From: Alphaproteobacteria bacterium
GTDB taxonomy: Bacteria; Pseudomonadota; Alphaproteobacteria; Rhizobiales; Hyphomicrobiaceae
Direction of reading: 5' to 3'
DNA length: 34,059 bases
Assembly (NCBI GenBank): GCA_022600345.1
Contig: JAHZKP010000011.1
Span: 1-34,059 of the forward strand
Positions 25,043 to 32,759 of this stretch are shown piece by piece; positions within the stretch are counted from its first letter, which is position 1; each line of letters begins with the position of its first letter. A program made the translations under genes and the position numbers. The notes under the pieces were generated by a model, which saw only the letters and a program-made list of their open reading frames with translations, was not told where the DNA came from and did not search any database.

Positions 25043-26568
25043 GGGTTTTTCCCTATGTCGCCGGTCATCGATTGATTGCTGCGGTCGCCTCTAATCAGGC
25101 GAACCAGGGATGGGCCGAACAGCGAGATGACGATCATGGCGATGATAGCGAGCGAAATAGGCCTGCCAAAGAACATGCCGGCGATGTTTTCGGTTGCCGA
25201 TCCGATGGTCCAGGCCTGCACGAAGCCTTGCTCGGCGATCGAACCTAGGATCAGTCCGAGGACGATGGGGGATGCTGAAAAGCCGAAGCGGCCAAGCACC
25301 CAGCCGATGACACCCAGAATGACCATGATGACGACGTCGGACGTTGAGTTGCGGATCGAGTAGGTGCCGATCAGTGTCATGAATGCGACGGTGGGTACCA
25401 ACAGCGCCTTGGGGATGGCGATGATGGATCGGTAGGCGTAGCGGCCGATGATGAGGCCGACGGGGAGCATCAGGATCGTTGCCAGGAACAGTCCCCAGAT
25501 GAAGGTGTAGACGATCGAGCTTTCGGAGGTGAAAAGGTTGGGGCCGACCTTGACGCCCTGCACCAGAAGCGCACCCAGGATGACAGCATCGGGCGGCGTG
25601 CCGGGGATGCCCAGGACGAGCGTCGGGATGAAGCCGCCGCCGACGGTGGCATTGTTGGCCGATTCGGTTGCCTGCACGCCTTCGGGCGCGCCTTTGCCGA
25701 ATTGCTCCTGGTTCTTTGAAGTGCGGCGGGCTTCCGAATAGGCGACCAGTCCGGCAATCGATCCGCCGGCGCCGGGCAGAATGCCGACCAGCGTGCCGAC
25801 CACCGATGAGCGGATCAGGTTGAACTTGCCGCGCCATGAGATGGCAAGCGCTTCACGCAGGCGAATGCCTTTGCTCTGGGTGGTGACCTTGAGGTGTTTG
25901 TCGGGCGTGGCGACAAGGTCGATGAGGACGGGGACGCAGTACAGGCCGATGAGGGCTGAGACCGTTTCGATGCCGCCGATGAGAACTTGGGAGCCGAATG
26001 TCAGGCGAATGTCGGCGCTGACTTCTGCAACTCCGATTGCCGATAACAAAAGACCGAGGCAACCGCCGATCAGCGCCTTGATGAGATTGCCTTCGGAAAG
26101 CGCCGCAATCAAAGACAGCCCGAACACGGCGAGCCAGAAATATTCAACCGGTCCGAAGGCCAGCGCAACGCTTGCCAGGGGTGGGGCCAGGAGGAGAAGG
26201 AAGGTGGCACCGACAAGGCCACCTGAGACGGAAGCAATGCAGGCAAGCGTGACGGCCAGGTCGCCATCGCCCCTCTTGGCCATGGGATAGCCATCGAACG
26301 TGGTGGCGATTGCCGAGGGGGTGCCGGGCGTGTTGAGCAGAATGGCGGAATATGCGCCGCCGTAGATGGCGCCGGTATAGATCGCGCCCATTAAAATCAA
26401 TGCGGATGCCGGTTCCATCGAGAAGGTGATGGGGACCAGAACGGCAACCGCCATTGTGGCGGTGAGACCGGGTAATGAGCCGATCACCGTTCCTGCGACG
26501 ACGCCGGCTAAGGCAAGCAGGAAGTTGAGCGGGCTCATTGCTGCAAACAGGTTGTCTAGTGCGGCCAT
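25039..26568 (-). CDS. tctA: Tripartite tricarboxylate transporter large membrane subunit TctA
   Basis: The 509-residue protein has 11-12 membrane segments and the two conserved TctA loops: GSLPGLTATMAVAVL with GGAYSAILLNTPGTP near the N-terminus, and GILPGAGGSIAGLVAY with VLGIPGTPPDAVILGAL in the middle. These paired motifs bind and pass the carboxylate, driven by the ion gradient. In sulfolactate clusters the equivalent is SlcG. The start at 26568 lies 232 bases downstream of tctC, across a strong hairpin, so its expression may be lower than that of the binding protein. Confidence 0.95.
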   Translation of the reverse strand: MAALDNLFAAMSPLNFLLALAGVVAGTVIGSLPGLTATMAVAVLVPITFSMEPASALILMGAIYTGAIYGGAYSAILLNTPGTPSAIATTFDGYPMAKRGDGDLAVTLACIASVSGGLVGATFLLLLAPPLASVALAFGPVEYFWLAVFGLSLIAALSEGNLIKALIGGCLGLLLSAIGVAEVSADIRLTFGSQVLIGGIETVSALIGLYCVPVLIDLVATPDKHLKVTTQSKGIRLREALAISWRGKFNLIRSSVVGTLVGILPGAGGSIAGLVAYSEARRTSKNQEQFGKGAPEGVQATESANNATVGGGFIPTLVLGIPGTPPDAVILGALLVQGVKVGPNLFTSESSIVYTFIWGLFLATILMLPVGLIIGRYAYRSIIAIPKALLVPTVAFMTLIGTYSIRNSTSDVVIMVILGVIGWVLGRFGFSASPIVLGLILGSIAEQGFVQAWTIGSATENIAGMFFGRPISLAIIAMIVISLFGPSLVRLIRGDRSNQSMTGDIGKNP

Positions 26569-26713
26569 TTTGGGCGTGCTCCCGAGCGGGGCGGATTCAT
26601 CTCAAACGGAGGAGGAACGATTGGCGCAGGCGGGGTGCCTGGAGGGGATGCACAACAGCGCAATTCTTTCAGCCCACAGCGCGGTCAATCGGCATTGTGT
26701 TGATGAAGAATCA

Positions 26714-26786
26714 GCGTGATCGATGTTTCGAGCAGAGCCCCGCCCGTCATCGCGGGGGACCAATATCTCGAAAAAATCGATCACGC
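26714..26786. repeat. Nested palindrome between tctC and tctA
   Basis: The outer arms (26714-26732 and 26767-26786) share a perfect 11-bp end, GCGTGATCGAT with ATCGATCACGC, and continue with near-complete pairing of the TTTCGAG segment. Inside sits a second hairpin: CCCCGC (26738-26743) with GCGGGG (26752-26757), around GTCATC, like the CCCGC/GTCATC dispersed repeats of alphaproteobacteria. It lies 15 bases past the tctC stop, where it could stop 3' degradation or attenuate transcription into tctA. Confidence 0.75.
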
Positions 26787-26800
26787 TTCAGATGTTGGCG

Positions 26801-27769
26801 TTACTTCAAGACGCCGGCTGATTTGGCAGCCTCGACATAGCCTTTGGTCTTTTCAGCGATGAAGTCGGCATACTTGTCAGCGGTGACATCAATCAATGCG
26901 AAACCATCGGCTTCCATTTTCTTGCGGAAATCGGCATCGGCATTGATTTTGGAAATCGTGTCAGACAGCTTTTGCTTTACGTCGGCTGGCGTGCCTTTTG
27001 GTACGGCGATGCCACGATAGGCGCCTGAGACGATGTCAAAGCCAAGTTCCTTGAAGGTTGGAACATCGGGGAAGCTGGGGTGGCGTTCTTCCATGGCCAC
27101 CGCGAGCATGCGGACCTTGCCGGCGTGCTTTGCGCCCACCGACGTATAGCCCCACTGCGCCTTGACCTGTTTACCCAGTAGGGCCTGGACGGATGCACCG
27201 GTTCCTTTGAAGGCGACGTAGGTCGACTTGATGCCGGCCAGCTTGTCGAACGTGACCTTGGCGAGGTGGTTTGCGGTTCCCTTGCCTGAGCCAGAAAGCG
27301 TCAGTTTACCGGGGTTGGCTTTGGCGAAGTCGATGAAGTCCTTCAGCGTCTTGAATTCGCTATCCTCGGTGACAACGATGGCGTCGGGCGTGTAGTGGAA
27401 AATGTGGAAACCGTCGATATCGTCAGTCTTGAAGCCGACGTCCTTTTGGCGAGGCTTGATGATGATGTGCGGCAGGTTGATGCCCATCATGGTGTAGCCG
27501 TCTTTGCCCATTGAGTTGAGCTGCGACCAGCCAACCGCTCCACCGCCGCCGGGCTTGTAGGAAATTACCAGATCCTGGCCGAACAGTTTCTTGAAGAAGG
27601 GCTGCTGATGGCGGGCAGAGATATCGGATTCACCGCCAGGGCCGAATGGAATGATGTAGCTGATCGACTTTGAGGGAAAGTCGTCGGCCTGAGCTGTGGC
27701 CATTCCCAGGCCAAGTGCAAGTGTGGCGGCTGCCGCGCTTGTCAGAAGTTTCGTCAAGTTGGTTTTCAT
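26801..27769 (-). CDS. tctC: Periplasmic substrate-binding protein TctC
   Basis: The 322-residue protein has a clear signal peptide (MKTNLTKLLTSAAAATLALG, cut near ATAQA), then a TctC/Bug fold: FPSKSISYIIPFGPGGESDISAR-type start, YKPGGGGAVGWSQL, GSGKGTANHLAKV and PDVPTFKELGFDI. Such proteins bind small carboxylates for TTT carriers. The SlcH protein of sulfolactate clusters is of this family; here the ligand is inferred from the neighbours. The start has GGAGGAC upstream. It lies 94 bases after suyB and is followed by a large hairpin. Confidence 0.92.
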   Translation of the reverse strand: MKTNLTKLLTSAAAATLALGLGMATAQADDFPSKSISYIIPFGPGGESDISARHQQPFFKKLFGQDLVISYKPGGGGAVGWSQLNSMGKDGYTMMGINLPHIIIKPRQKDVGFKTDDIDGFHIFHYTPDAIVVTEDSEFKTLKDFIDFAKANPGKLTLSGSGKGTANHLAKVTFDKLAGIKSTYVAFKGTGASVQALLGKQVKAQWGYTSVGAKHAGKVRMLAVAMEERHPSFPDVPTFKELGFDIVSGAYRGIAVPKGTPADVKQKLSDTISKINADADFRKKMEADGFALIDVTADKYADFIAEKTKGYVEAAKSAGVLK

Positions 27770-27862
27770 TAGAAGTGTCCTCCCAGGACTTGGTTCAAGT
27801 GGACTATCGGCCTTTGGCTCTATTGTTCCTTTCAGCCGCGTGGTTGCGGCCGCCGGTGTGAT

Positions 27863-29044
27863 TTAAGCGCTTCTATAAAGCTTTGTCATGACGAATTCAC
27901 GGTGGCCCAGGGCTTCGGCTGCCGTGTTGCGGCCGTTGGCCGTGCGAACGATCATGTCGATGAGCGCATCGCCAGCCGAATCGATCGTCATCTCGCGGCG
28001 CAGGATCCCCGATACGTCGACGTCGACGTGCTCGCTCATGGTGCGAACGGTTCGTGGGTTGGCGGTGATCTTGATGACAGGGACGATCGGGTTGCCGACG
28101 ACATTGCCCTGGCCGGTGGGGAAGGTGTGGACGACGTAACCTGCCGCCCCCATCAATGTTACGCATTCAGCGGCTGCTGAGGATGTGTCCATGAAGTAGA
28201 GGCCGGGGCCCTTTTCAGGCGGCACGGCTGGATCGAGGATGTCGATATAGGTGCACTTGCGACCGATCTTCTCCAGGTTGCCGAGCGCCTTTTCCTCAAT
28301 GGTCGTCAGGCCGCCTTCGATGTTGCCCTTGGTGGGCTGGCTTTCTGAAAGATCGTCGACCTTGTTGGCTTCGATGACGTCGTCCTGGTAGGCCTGCCAC
28401 ATCTTATACCAGCGCTCAGCCACGTCGTCATTGGCAGCGCGCTTCTTGCAGATGTGTTCGGCACCGGTGATTTCGGATGTTTCTCCAAAGACGCCGTGGA
28501 TGCCCTCAGGAATGAGCTTGTCATACATGTTGCCGACTGTCGGGCACGATCCCAGGCCGGTGGTGGTGTCGCTTTCGCCACATTTCGTCGAAACCCAAAG
28601 GTCGGACACCGGGCAGTCTTCGCGCTGCAATTCGGTGGCGTAGTGGACGAATTCCTTGGCTTTGCGGGAGGCGTCCTGGATGGTCTTGAGGTCGCCGTTC
28701 TGCTCGATGGAGAACCCCGCGACGGGTTTGCCTGTTTTGGCGATGCCGTCGACGATGCGCTTGGTCCAGCCTGGTTCAATGCCGATGACGACAACGGCTG
28801 CAACGTTCGGGTTGGAACCGGTGCCGATCATGGTGCGGAAATGCAGGTCCAGGTCTTCGCCAAATTGCAGTCGGCCATAGGCGTGGGGCAGCGCCAGGGT
28901 TCCCTTGATGTTGTTGCCGACAGCTTCGCAGGCGGCGTTCGATATGTCGTCGACCGGCAGAATAACGACATGATTGCGTACGCCGACGCGGCCGTTTTCG
29001 CGGCGGTAGCCTTTAAACGTCAGGTTCGAATAATTCGACGTCAT
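27863..29044 (-). CDS. suyB: (R)-sulfolactate sulfo-lyase large subunit SuyB
   Basis: The 393-residue protein belongs to the UxaA/altronate-dehydratase large-subunit family, and its sequence fits the SuyB branch from memory: [93 protein letters not shown] and [13 protein letters not shown]. With SuyA it splits (R)-3-sulfolactate into pyruvate and sulfite in the cytoplasm, probably with Fe2+. The open frame starts at GTG 29059, overlapping suyA, but ATG 29044 with GAGGG upstream is preferred. I cannot exclude a closely related hydroxy-acid dehydratase. No sulfite oxidase or exporter gene is in the window. Confidence 0.82.
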   Translation of the reverse strand: MTSNYSNLTFKGYRRENGRVGVRNHVVILPVDDISNAACEAVGNNIKGTLALPHAYGRLQFGEDLDLHFRTMIGTGSNPNVAAVVVIGIEPGWTKRIVDGIAKTGKPVAGFSIEQNGDLKTIQDASRKAKEFVHYATELQREDCPVSDLWVSTKCGESDTTTGLGSCPTVGNMYDKLIPEGIHGVFGETSEITGAEHICKKRAANDDVAERWYKMWQAYQDDVIEANKVDDLSESQPTKGNIEGGLTTIEEKALGNLEKIGRKCTYIDILDPAVPPEKGPGLYFMDTSSAAAECVTLMGAAGYVVHTFPTGQGNVVGNPIVPVIKITANPRTVRTMSEHVDVDVSGILRREMTIDSAGDALIDMIVRTANGRNTAAEALGHREFVMTKLYRSA

Positions 29045-29055
29045 TGTTCCAGCCC

Positions 29056-29343
29056 TCACCAGCGTTTCGTTTTAAGATTGTGTACGTGGACGTGATCGCC
29101 TTCGCCGGCATCGCCGACCATCTTGCCGATGTCCTCGCCGTACTTGACGACCGTATCGCCGGCGGTGAGCTGATGAAGCGCAACCTTGTGGCCGATGGGA
29201 ATGTCGTGCTTGGCTACGAGGTTCAAGGTTGTGTCCGTTTCGGTGACGACGCCGAGCATTTCAGTGCCGGCTTTCAGGCCCTCGATAACGACGACGCCGA
29301 CATTGTCCTTCGGACTGTGGACGAGAAAATGGGGGACGCTCAC
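29056..29343 (-). CDS. suyA: (R)-sulfolactate sulfo-lyase small subunit SuyA (SAF domain)
   Basis: The 95-residue protein is a SAF-domain small subunit, of the kind fused to the N-terminus of UxaA in other bacteria and separate in SuyA. It starts [20 protein letters not shown] and carries [18 protein letters not shown] and [15 protein letters not shown], the His-rich end (DHVHVHNL) lying at the active-site side. It is the first gene of the operon, followed 11 bases later by suyB. The start is GTG 29343 with AAAGGA about 9 bases upstream. Confidence 0.82.
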   Translation of the reverse strand: MSVPHFLVHSPKDNVGVVVIEGLKAGTEMLGVVTETDTTLNLVAKHDIPIGHKVALHQLTAGDTVVKYGEDIGKMVGDAGEGDHVHVHNLKTKRW

Positions 29344-29439
29344 GAGTGGTGGTCCTTTCGCGATTTTGGCAATGGGGCTTGGCGAACCTGCAGGCCGTGC
29401 GCTTCAGCGTTCAACCATTAAGGCTTGGCCATTCGTTTA

Positions 29440-29453
29440 ATCTTGTATAAGAT
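29440..29453. promoter_or_regulatory. Candidate operator of the GntR/UTRA regulator
   Basis: A perfect inverted repeat ATCTTGTATAAGAT (arms ATCTT and AAGAT, 4-base spacer) lies in the intergenic region between suyA and the divergent regulator gene. HutC-type GntR regulators bind short AT-rich palindromes of this shape. Position and symmetry are the only evidence. Confidence 0.45.
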
Positions 29454-29519
29454 GTAAAATAGGAAAGCAACGACTAAAATCTGGAGGCCGAATTGCGAGA
29501 GCGTTCGGAGGTGGCGGGC

Positions 29520-30245
29520 ATGGGAAAGCAAATTAGTCTAGAGGCGCTGCCGCTCTATGCTCAGGTCAAGGCGCAGTTGGTGGGACGTATCGAGGCTGGA
29601 GACTGGAAGCCAGGACAGTCGATTCCCAATGAATTCGCGCTGGCGGGTGAACTGGGGGTCAGCCAGGGGACGGTGCGCAAGGCGCTTGGTGAAATGACGG
29701 CCGACAAGCTTCTGGTCCGGCGGCAGGGGCGGGGTACGTTCGTTGCTGAATTGACGCCTGAAGCCATGATGTTCAGGTATTTCAATTTCTATGACGAGGA
29801 GGGCAAGCATATTGCGCCCGATACGTTATGGGTGCGGGCGAAGTCTGCGCAAGCCAATGGGGTGGAGTGCAGGCACCTTGGGCTGGAGCGGGGCTGCCGG
29901 GTCGTCAGGATCAATCGGGTCCGAAACCACAATGAGAAGCGGTTCATCTACGAGCAGATTGTGGTGTCTGAGGAGCTGTTTCCGGGGCTGGCGGAAGAGG
30001 CCGAAATTCCCAACACTCTTTATGATCATTTCCAACGTGTTTACGGGGTCACGATAACCGGAGGAGATGAGCGACTGGACGCTGTGCTTGCCCGGCCACG
30101 CGAGGCCCGGTTGTTGGACGTGGAGGCCGGTTCGCCGTTGCTGCGACTCAATCGTCTGGCGTACTCCTTCGATCAGCGTCCAATCGAGTGGCGGGTTAGT
30201 CTGTGCAGCACTGAAGGGGCGCAGTATCTGGTGAGGTTGAAGTAG
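29520..30245 (+). CDS. GntR-family transcriptional regulator with UTRA ligand domain
   Basis: The 241-residue protein has an N-terminal winged helix of the GntR type (LPLYAQVKAQLVGRIEAGDW, NEFALAGELGVSQGTVRKAL, VRRQGRGTFVAE). A C-terminal UTRA ligand-binding domain of the HutC subfamily follows (CRVVRINRVRN, FIYEQIVV, and the end RLNRLAYSFDQRPIEWRVS). It is divergent from suyA and most likely controls the suy operon, with sulfolactate or a breakdown product as ligand. ATG 29520 has GGAGG 8 bases upstream. TTG 29493 also has a good GGAGG, so both starts could be used; the ATG leaves a normal N-terminus. Confidence 0.9.
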   Translation: MGKQISLEALPLYAQVKAQLVGRIEAGDWKPGQSIPNEFALAGELGVSQGTVRKALGEMTADKLLVRRQGRGTFVAELTPEAMMFRYFNFYDEEGKHIAPDTLWVRAKSAQANGVECRHLGLERGCRVVRINRVRNHNEKRFIYEQIVVSEELFPGLAEEAEIPNTLYDHFQRVYGVTITGGDERLDAVLARPREARLLDVEAGSPLLRLNRLAYSFDQRPIEWRVSLCSTEGAQYLVRLK

Positions 30246-30372
30246 AAACGATATTGTCATTGCGTTGCCCGGAATATTCAGATGGGGCAGACAACCTGAC
30301 TGCAAGAGCTCGCAAATTTTATCGATGAATGTGCTCAAGAGTGCCCGATATTTTGGGGCCTGATTTTGAAGG

Positions 30373-31011
30373 ATGCTAGGTATCAATCCCAATTCTGAAG
30401 AACGAGACCTGATCGTCGCCGTCCACGAAGCCGGTCATGCGGTTGCCTGCGTTCTACTGGGCGTGCCATTCGAGCGGGTTGAGATCGGCTCACGTCAAGT
30501 GGGCAAAGATTGCCCGACAGGGCCGGTCGAGGCTGGGGTGTGGACGCAGGAATTTAGCGTTCCTGATTTTGCTGAGCTCGATGATGTAGCCGGCGAGTTG
30601 CACTCGTTCGTGCAGCGGTGCCGACGTCAGGTGGTCGTTTGCCTGAGTGGTTCTCTTGCCGAGGAGCGGGCGGCGTTTCAGGGGTTCACGCCTGGGTTCG
30701 GGCTGGTGAGCGGACTGGGCGACGAGCAAGATGCAAGGCGATTTGTCGGGGAGGCGATCCAGGCTGAAGCGGAAGCATCCCGCCTGGGGCTGGCAGGTTC
30801 AAACAAGCCGATGCCGACGGGTGAGGTTCCTGAAATGATGATTGCAGAGCTTGAGCGATTGAGGCTGGTCGCACAGACTCTCGCCCGTGAAAATTTCATG
30901 GCGATATTTGCACTTGCCCAGCGGCTTTGTGTCGACCGCCGGCTGGGTGCCGATGATGTCGTGGCGCTTGTCGAAGGCAAAACGTCTGACAATCCGATTG
31001 GCGATTTGTGA
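30373..31011 (+). CDS. Stand-alone M41-like zinc peptidase domain protein (HEAGH)
   Basis: The 212-residue protein starts with a helix bearing HEAGH in VAVHEAGHAVACVLLGV, the zinc-binding HExxH of the FtsH (M41) peptidase, including the following hydrophobic helix and the VERVEI-like strand (FERVEIG). A later GSLAEERAAFQGF and GLGDEQDARRFV correspond to the M41 helix and the Asp third ligand. There is no AAA ATPase domain and no membrane segment, so it cannot unfold substrates itself. FtsH-related orphan peptidase domains exist, usually uncharacterised. A proteolytic role in the cytoplasm is inferred. It follows the regulator by 127 bases and converges with lpxD, whose stop is 50 bases away. 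Confidence 0.7.
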   Translation: MLGINPNSEERDLIVAVHEAGHAVACVLLGVPFERVEIGSRQVGKDCPTGPVEAGVWTQEFSVPDFAELDDVAGELHSFVQRCRRQVVVCLSGSLAEERAAFQGFTPGFGLVSGLGDEQDARRFVGEAIQAEAEASRLGLAGSNKPMPTGEVPEMMIAELERLRLVAQTLARENFMAIFALAQRLCVDRRLGADDVVALVEGKTSDNPIGDL

Positions 31012-31061
31012 GTTCGCCTACGGTTGTTGATGGTCGGGCCGGGGTTGCTGATGGGTGGCGT

Positions 31062-32090
31062 TCAGCGTTGCCCGAGCCTCTTGACGGCTGCAACTTCGCG
31101 GGCCCATTCGCGGAACGGCCGGGCTGGCGTTCCGGCGACGCGGGCGCCAGCGGGCAGGTCGTCCTTGACGTGACCCATTCCTGCAATCTGCGCCCCGGTT
31201 CCGACGGTGACGTGGCCAAGTACGCCGGATTGTGCGCCCATCACGACAAAGTCGCCCAGTTCAGCCGAGCCGGCGATGCCGCTTTGGGCGACGATGATGC
31301 AATGCTTGCCGATGACCACGTTGTGGGCAATCTGGACAAGATTGTCGATCTTTGAGCCTTCGCCGATCATGGTATCAGACAAAGCGCCGCGGTCGATGGT
31401 GGTGTTGGCACCGATCTCGACATCGTCGCCGATGAGGACGCGGCCGATCTGCGGAATCTTCCGGTGGCCCTTGGCGCTCATTGCGAAGCCGAAACCGTCC
31501 TGGCCAATGCGTGCACCGCCGTGAATGATGACCCCGTTTCCGACGATGGCATGGATAAGGCAGGCGTCACTGCCGACGTAGCAATCTTCACCCAGGACGG
31601 TTCTGAATCCGATCACGGCACCTGCGGCAATTGTCGTTCGTGCGCCGATGCGGGCTTCGCGGCCGATAACGGCTCCAGGTTCGACAACGGCGTCAGGATG
31701 GATAACGGCGTCAGGATGGATAAGCTCTCCGCTGGCGGTGGCCTTGGAGTGCGAAGTGCGGCTGTGCATTGCATCTGGGTAATAGAGGGCGATGGCGCGC
31801 GCGAAGGCCTGATAGGGGTCCTTGGCGGTCAGAGCTGCGACGTTGACAGGGACTCGGTCAACGTCTTTTTCGTCGATGAGGCAGGCGCCGGCGCGGGTTT
31901 GCCCGAGCTGGTCGGCGTAGCGCCGATTGGTGAAAAAGGTCAGGTCGTGGGCGCCGGCGTCCTTGAGCGTATTGACGTCGGAAATGTTGCTGGCCGGGTC
32001 GCCACCGGCCAGCACCGTGGCACCGATCTTTTCAGCCAGGCTGATGAGGGTGATGGGCTCGGACCGTTCGAAAAAGCCGGGATGCGGCAT
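31062..32090 (-). CDS. lpxD: UDP-3-O-acylglucosamine N-acyltransferase LpxD
   Basis: The 342-residue protein has the LpxD N-terminal uridine-binding domain (to about residue 100) and a left-handed beta-helix of hexapeptide repeats: [44 protein letters not shown] and [14 protein letters not shown]. The catalytic His is in AHNVVIG. LpxD adds the second acyl chain in lipid A synthesis. The hexapeptide unit HPDAV(I/V) is duplicated in tandem by a DNA repeat near 31690-31730. The gene is isolated, with no bamA, fabZ or lpxA next to it, so it may be a second copy or a relocated single copy. ATG 32090 is preceded by AAGGAG. Confidence 0.93.
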   Translation of the reverse strand: MPHPGFFERSEPITLISLAEKIGATVLAGGDPASNISDVNTLKDAGAHDLTFFTNRRYADQLGQTRAGACLIDEKDVDRVPVNVAALTAKDPYQAFARAIALYYPDAMHSRTSHSKATASGELIHPDAVIHPDAVVEPGAVIGREARIGARTTIAAGAVIGFRTVLGEDCYVGSDACLIHAIVGNGVIIHGGARIGQDGFGFAMSAKGHRKIPQIGRVLIGDDVEIGANTTIDRGALSDTMIGEGSKIDNLVQIAHNVVIGKHCIIVAQSGIAGSAELGDFVVMGAQSGVLGHVTVGTGAQIAGMGHVKDDLPAGARVAGTPARPFREWAREVAAVKRLGQR

Positions 32091-32189
32091 GCAGGCTCCT
32101 TAGGCAACTACTGGTATGGGGCAGTCGCAGCGCGGAAATTGAGTTTTGGGGCTGAAGGAGGGATGCACATTTGGCACGGATGGCGCGCT
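32091..32189. other. lpxD upstream region
   Basis: This stretch holds the lpxD promoter on the minus strand and, on the plus strand, an AAGGAGG (about 32155-32161) followed by a six-codon frame TTG 32171 to TAA 32189-32191. It could be a leader peptide ahead of the terminator at 32190-32215, but there is no supporting conservation data. Confidence 0.35.
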
Positions 32190-32215
32190 AAGAGCGCATT
32201 CCCGGCTCTTTTTTT
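32190..32215 (+). terminator. Orphan plus-strand intrinsic terminator
   Basis: AAGAGC (32190-32195) pairs with GCTCTT (32205-32210) across a 9-base loop, followed by TTTTTTT (to 32215). No plus-strand gene precedes it, since lpxD runs the other way, so it would end an unannotated short transcript. Confidence 0.65.
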
Positions 32216-32451
32216 GAAACCCTAGCAGCTTCGGGTTGGCTTCGAAACCGGTATTATCTGAAATGCTCCTTTAACCGGTGTGACTGTCGGATGTCGGATT
32301 TTTGTTGCCTGGGTGGCGATAATTGGCGGATTTTGGGTTGATTTGATCGTGGACGCCGTTGTCCATTTTGGTAAATTTTGGAGCTTGCAGGTGACGCGTA
32401 TAAGCGCGCCTTGATAGTGGATTTCATCAATATAATAAGGGGGCCTGACAC
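32216..32451. other. Intergenic region before the TIR-type remnant
   Basis: No gene is recognised. An AAGGGGG (about 32437-32443) sits 8 bases before the GTG at 32452 and is a good ribosome-binding site, suggesting that the remnant gene kept its original 5' signals. Confidence 0.4.
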
Positions 32452-32717
32452 GTGTCTGTCGAAAAGACGATTTTTATTTCATATTCCCGCAAATTCTTGC
32501 AATCGGCGCTGCGCCTGCGCCAGATGCTCTTGACCGTTCGGCAAAGCGTGCGACCAAGGGTGGTTCGTATTATACGCAAAAGCGTGCTGGCGATCCGGAA
32601 TGGGCGCTGGCGGTTTCACACCGCTTCGAAGACAACGCCAACGGTGAGAATGAGGGTGGCAACCGTATCGCGGCGGGAATCCGGTTGGTCTGTACGGGGC
32701 TGATGGCCGGGTCGTGA
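32452..32717 (+). pseudogene. Remnant of a TIR-domain gene joined to unknown coding debris
   Basis: GTG 32452, with a good ribosome-binding site, starts MSVEKTIFISYSRK, the usual opening of a TIR domain (first strand FISYSRxD). After the Lys the frame no longer makes sense. Instead another frame, open from about 32493 to the TGA at 32715, reads like real protein (SYYTQKRAGDPEWALAVSH then FEDNANGENEGGNRIAAG), with no start codon of its own and no family I recognise. I infer a TIR gene that lost nearly all of its length, the leftover 5' end being fused to the tail of another broken gene. The 83-codon open frame from 32452 is therefore unlikely to give a functional protein. Confidence 0.5.
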
Positions 32718-32759
32718 TATTTGGGCGGCTGGCGGTTCCTACCGAGAAAAGATCTCTTG

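Noticed and set aside
32411-32436. TTGATA and TATAAT resembling a promoter before the TIR remnant
   Set aside because: The spacer is only 14 bases and transcription would start inside the ribosome-binding site, so it cannot serve that gene as read.
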